From Bryum argenteum (lineage: Eukaryota > Streptophyta > Bryopsida > Bryales > Bryaceae): a DNA stretch of 64,000 nt. The stretch covers positions 7,812,001 to 7,876,000 of the forward strand of contig CM073323.1 in NCBI GenBank assembly GCA_037043015.1, in the 5' to 3' direction. This document shows, piece after piece, positions 61,293 to 64,000 of the stretch. The position numbers were made by a program, and so were the translations under genes. Under the pieces are notes generated by a model that saw only the letters and a list, made by a program, of their open reading frames with translations, did no database searches and was not told the origin of the DNA. The stretch's first letter is position 1. Each line of letters opens with the position of its first letter.

Positions 61293-62413
61293 ATGAAACC
61301 CATCAGAGATCAGAAGAAAAATTTACGAAGCACGGAAGACTACGGCTTCTTCATTTGCTACAGAGGCGCAGACGTGAAGACCTACTTTGTGGATCACCTC
61401 CAGGAAGCGCTGACCCTGGCCGGGTTCAATGTGTATATGGGCTCCAAAGACGTCTCGGAAGGCGAGGTGGCCTGGAACATTCTTGCTCACGCCATTCACG
61501 TGGCCCCTGTGTGCGTACCCGTGTTGTCTAAGGCGTTCGCAGAATCCAAGGCCTGCTTGGAGGAGCTCAACATCATGCTGGCCTCCGTGAAGGTCTTCCT
61601 CCCTTGCCTTTACGACATCACTCCGAGCGACTTGCTCATGCCCGACACTGGTGCATTGAAACATGCCTTGCTTAAGCTGAAGCAACATCACGGCGCCCCG
61701 AAGCTGGCTGTGTACCACGATGCACTTCGTAGGTCGGTGGACGCGCCCAACTGGGATTGTGAGCAGCTGAACGGGTAAACCCTCATCCACCATTCTGCGT
61801 CAGTCGATTCTGCCAAAAATAAAGCCATCGTGTGATTGCTACAGAGATGCACGTTGCTTACTAGGGTTTCTCCTCACCATGGCAGAAATGTGCAAATGTA
61901 TGTTAGTTTCCATGGAAGTCATGAAACTCCTTACTGAAGGACTTGAAGGTGTGCGTATTTTTGGACTGAGAGAATGCCATTATGGAGCTGCAGGTGCAAC
62001 CTGACGATGGTGAAGCGGATCGTGACGAAAGTGCAGGATGTGGTGAACCGAAGGCCACTGGGGTACTTGTGTATGTAGGTACGAAGTAGGATTGGACGAG
62101 AGAGAAGCCGAGGTGTTGGACATGCTGCGAATCGGGCCAGCCGTGAGGGTGATTGCGGTCCTCGGACCAGCAGGAGTAGGTAAGAGCACCATTTGCAAAG
62201 CCGTGTACGAGCCTGCATCGCATCTCTTCACCGCGGTGAGCTATGTCGAAGACGTGCGCGAGAAGGCGAAGCATCCGCGAGGGCTGGTGCGGATGCAGCA
62301 GCAAATCATTCACGATCTTTGTAAGCTGAATGATTTGGCCTGTTTTCTTTTCAGGTTTGCATCGTGATTTTGACAGAAGATTGATTGATTTTCCAGTGTT
62401 GTCACGGGAATAG
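61293..62413 (+). CDS. TIR-NBS (TN) gene, apparently truncated TNL
   Basis: Exon 1 is 61293-61774. It encodes a TIR domain: DYGFFICYRGADVK near residue 16 matches the usual YDVFLSFRGEDTR, and CLEELNIML holds the conserved Glu of TIR NADases. Intron 61775-62078 is GTAAAC...GTAG. Exon 2 (62079-62320) reads across the junction as GYEVGLDEREAEV, then RVIAVLGPAGVGKST, a perfect P-loop, and continues to QQQIIHDL. A possible exon 3 (62355-62413, after TTTTCAG) adds CLHRDFDRRLIDFPVL before TAG, giving about 260 residues. No kinase-2, GLPL, MHD or LRR sequence follows before the bHLH gene, so most of the NB-ARC domain is missing. TIR proteins of plants act in immunity through NAD+ cleavage and oligomerisation. 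Exons 1-2 are well supported; exon 3 is inference. Confidence 0.82.
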
Positions 62414-62714
62414 GTTAAATTTTGGTGTCTTTTAAGCTTCTTCTTCTGCCCTTCCTTGGAATTGATAGCCACAGGCCGGTGTATTTTATGGAATTTTACA
62501 GAGCAGTGGGAAGAGCCTGACTCAGCAATGGCGGGGTCACTGTGAAGAATTTTAAATGTTTGATAGGATTATTGAGATTGAAGTTTCGGGGATCTTTTCA
62601 GGTATAGATGCATCGTGATGGCATCTGTTGATTGATGGTTGTTCATGGGAATAAGCATGTTGAGATAGAGATTGTAGATGCTTGTAGGGCAGTAGAAGTA
62701 AGCATGAGACGGAA

Positions 62715-64000
62715 ATGAGAGGGGCAAAATCTGAAGAAGCGGTGGACGGAATGGCCATGCGGGAGTTGCAGCTTCTGCAAATGCAAGCTGCCACTCGGTC
62801 TGCCAAATGGACTTACTCTGCCTTCTGGAAGCCTTCTCGAGGAAATCGCAAGTAAGCAATCACACATTCTGTTACGAAATTAGCTTAAATCCTCACTGGA
62901 TTTGAAATCACTTAATCTGGTACTCAATCTAGTGGTATTTTTATGGGAATTCTTTTTACATAAGATCACAGCAGTTCCTTTTCATACGAGGGTATACCTA
63001 CTCTAGTTACAGCATTCGTTTCTATGGCACCCAAGATTTCTACTCTTGCGAATATGGAAGTGCTGAGCATACTAAGCTTGCATGGGGGGCAGGGTGCTGG
63101 TATGGGGCTACGGCTACTACAATGGCGTAATCAAGACGCGGAAAACCATTCACGGCCGCGAATTGACGCCGGAGGAGTTTGGATTGCAACGTTCCCAGCA
63201 GCTTCGAGACCTGTACGACACCTTGTCGGATGCTCAGAAGGGGCCGCAGCAGCAGCCGCCGCCTCCCAGTAAGCCGTTCGCATTGAAGCCGGAGGATCTG
63301 GCCGAAACGGAGTGGTTCTTTCTCCTCTGCATGTCCTTCAGTTTCGATCAGGCTGTAGGGTACATTCCTTTCTCACCCTCCCTCCCTCACCCTCCCTCCA
63401 GTTTGCTTTGGAACATGATTCGTTTTAACCTCGATCTCGTTGCATGTGCCACTGACTTTTAGGGATGTGGAGTGAGATTGGTTTGTTCCCTTCTTATAAA
63501 TTTTGAGTCTTTCAGGTTGCTCATTCTGGCCATTAGGTAGATGATCTTCCAGGCACTAAGCCACAGAGTTTGTCAGGCTGCCGACTCTAGTCACAGGCTA
63601 CATATTCTTTGTTGAGGGTTCACTAGTTTGCTTCGAAATACGATACGTTTGAATCTCAATTTTGTCATTGGCAATGTCACACGTGCCAGGGATGTGGACT
63701 GTGGAACGGTTCTTCTTGATTTGACTGTGAGGCTTTCAGGTTGTTTACTTTAGCCGTAAGGTACATAGTAAGCTCCATAGTTTGTCGCGCCAAACGGGCC
63801 AAATCATTCACGATCATTCACTAATGCCAAAACGGGCCAAATCATTCACGATCTTTGTTATTTTCTTTGTGTTGATTCACATCTAACCTGTCATAATTCC
63901 TATGAATGTGCAGATTCGGATTCTGGCAGTTCAAATGTGCTCTACTTCATCATGCTTGCTTACTACCATTATCTCAACTTTCTCGGTTATGATGGTATGT
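62715..64000 (+). CDS. bHLH transcription factor, IIIf (TT8/GL3-like), 5' part
   Basis: Exon 1 is 62715-62851 (start MRGAKSEEAV; frame open back to TAG 62685) and contains ELQLLQMQAATRSAKWTYSA. The intron is GTAAGC...GGCAG. Exon 2 is 63093-63359: VLVWGYGYYNGVIKTRKT, GLQRSQQLRDLYDTLS, a Gln/Pro run, then PEDLAETEWFFLLCMSFSF, ending at a GTACAT donor. This is the bHLH-MYC_N (MYB-interaction) domain; GYYNGxIKTRKT is diagnostic of subgroup IIIf rather than MYC2. The next exon, expected to begin with LPGKA-like sequence, is not found before the window end. IIIf factors act in the nucleus with R2R3-MYB and WD40 partners to control phenylpropanoid pigments and epidermal cell fate. Start choice is moderately sure. 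Confidence 0.85.
63789..63858 (+). repeat. Tandem repeat in bHLH intron matching TIR-NBS exon 2
   Basis: Two copies of a unit containing CGGGCCAAATCATTCACGAT lie in the putative intron after exon 2. The second copy shares 21 consecutive bases (63838-63858) with 62302-62322, the end of TIR-NBS exon 2 (codons for QIIHDL) plus the first bases of its intron. Confidence 0.7.

Noticed and set aside
61323..61793. 156-codon minus-strand ORF opposite the TIR exon
   Set aside because: It is a shadow of the TIR reading frame; the plus strand has clear domain motifs and splice junctions.

Overview
This is nuclear DNA from a land plant, most likely a bryophyte (a moss is the best guess). It is AT-rich and gene-poor, its genes have short GT-AG introns, and almost all of it is non-coding repeat. 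The kinases resemble bryophyte-type Ser/Thr kinases, and the right end carries a TIR-NBS fragment and a TT8/GL3-class bHLH gene. The bryophyte assignment is inference, not proof.

Positions 632-60467 are a tandem segmental array. The inferred ancestral unit is X spacer, degenerate kinase (Pk), kinase gene (K), Z spacer, SINE-bearing segment, GC-rich block and Y spacer. Unit 1 (about 632-17040) has X, Pk1, K-A, the GC block and Y. Unit 2 (17040-28180) has X, Pk2, K-B and Z. Unit 3 (28180-43000) has K-C, Z, the SINE segment, the GC block and Y. Unit 4 (43000-60467) has X, Pk3, K-D, Z, the SINE segment and the GC block. Every gene and pseudogene lies on the minus strand. K-B, K-C and K-D are intact two-exon genes of 420, 414 and 409 codons; K-A has a frameshift. 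All four begin MGNCVC (predicted N-myristoylation and palmitoylation), continue with a Cys-rich segment, and end in a kinase domain with DFE in place of DFG and a very short activation segment. Each gene is preceded by two related exon-like modules (u1, u2).

Because the units are paralogous, one unit often shows the empty site for an insertion in another. This identifies many mobile elements precisely. They include several families of terminal-inverted-repeat elements beginning CCC and flanked by TTAA (piggyBac-like, non-autonomous), among them a 72-bp element present in two identical copies. There are also a 257-bp mini-Helitron, an element with an 8-bp target duplication, a TA-flanked element, tRNA-derived SINEs, and a 488-bp solo LTR with a TATA box and a cluster of heat-shock elements. 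No transposase or reverse transcriptase ORF was seen.

From about 60600 to the end the sequence is GC-richer and single-copy. It holds a plus-strand TIR-P-loop gene (61293-62413, apparently truncated) and, about 300 bp downstream, the first two coding exons of a IIIf bHLH transcription factor that runs off the window. The kinase cluster beside a TIR-NBS gene suggests an immune-related neighbourhood, but that is inference.
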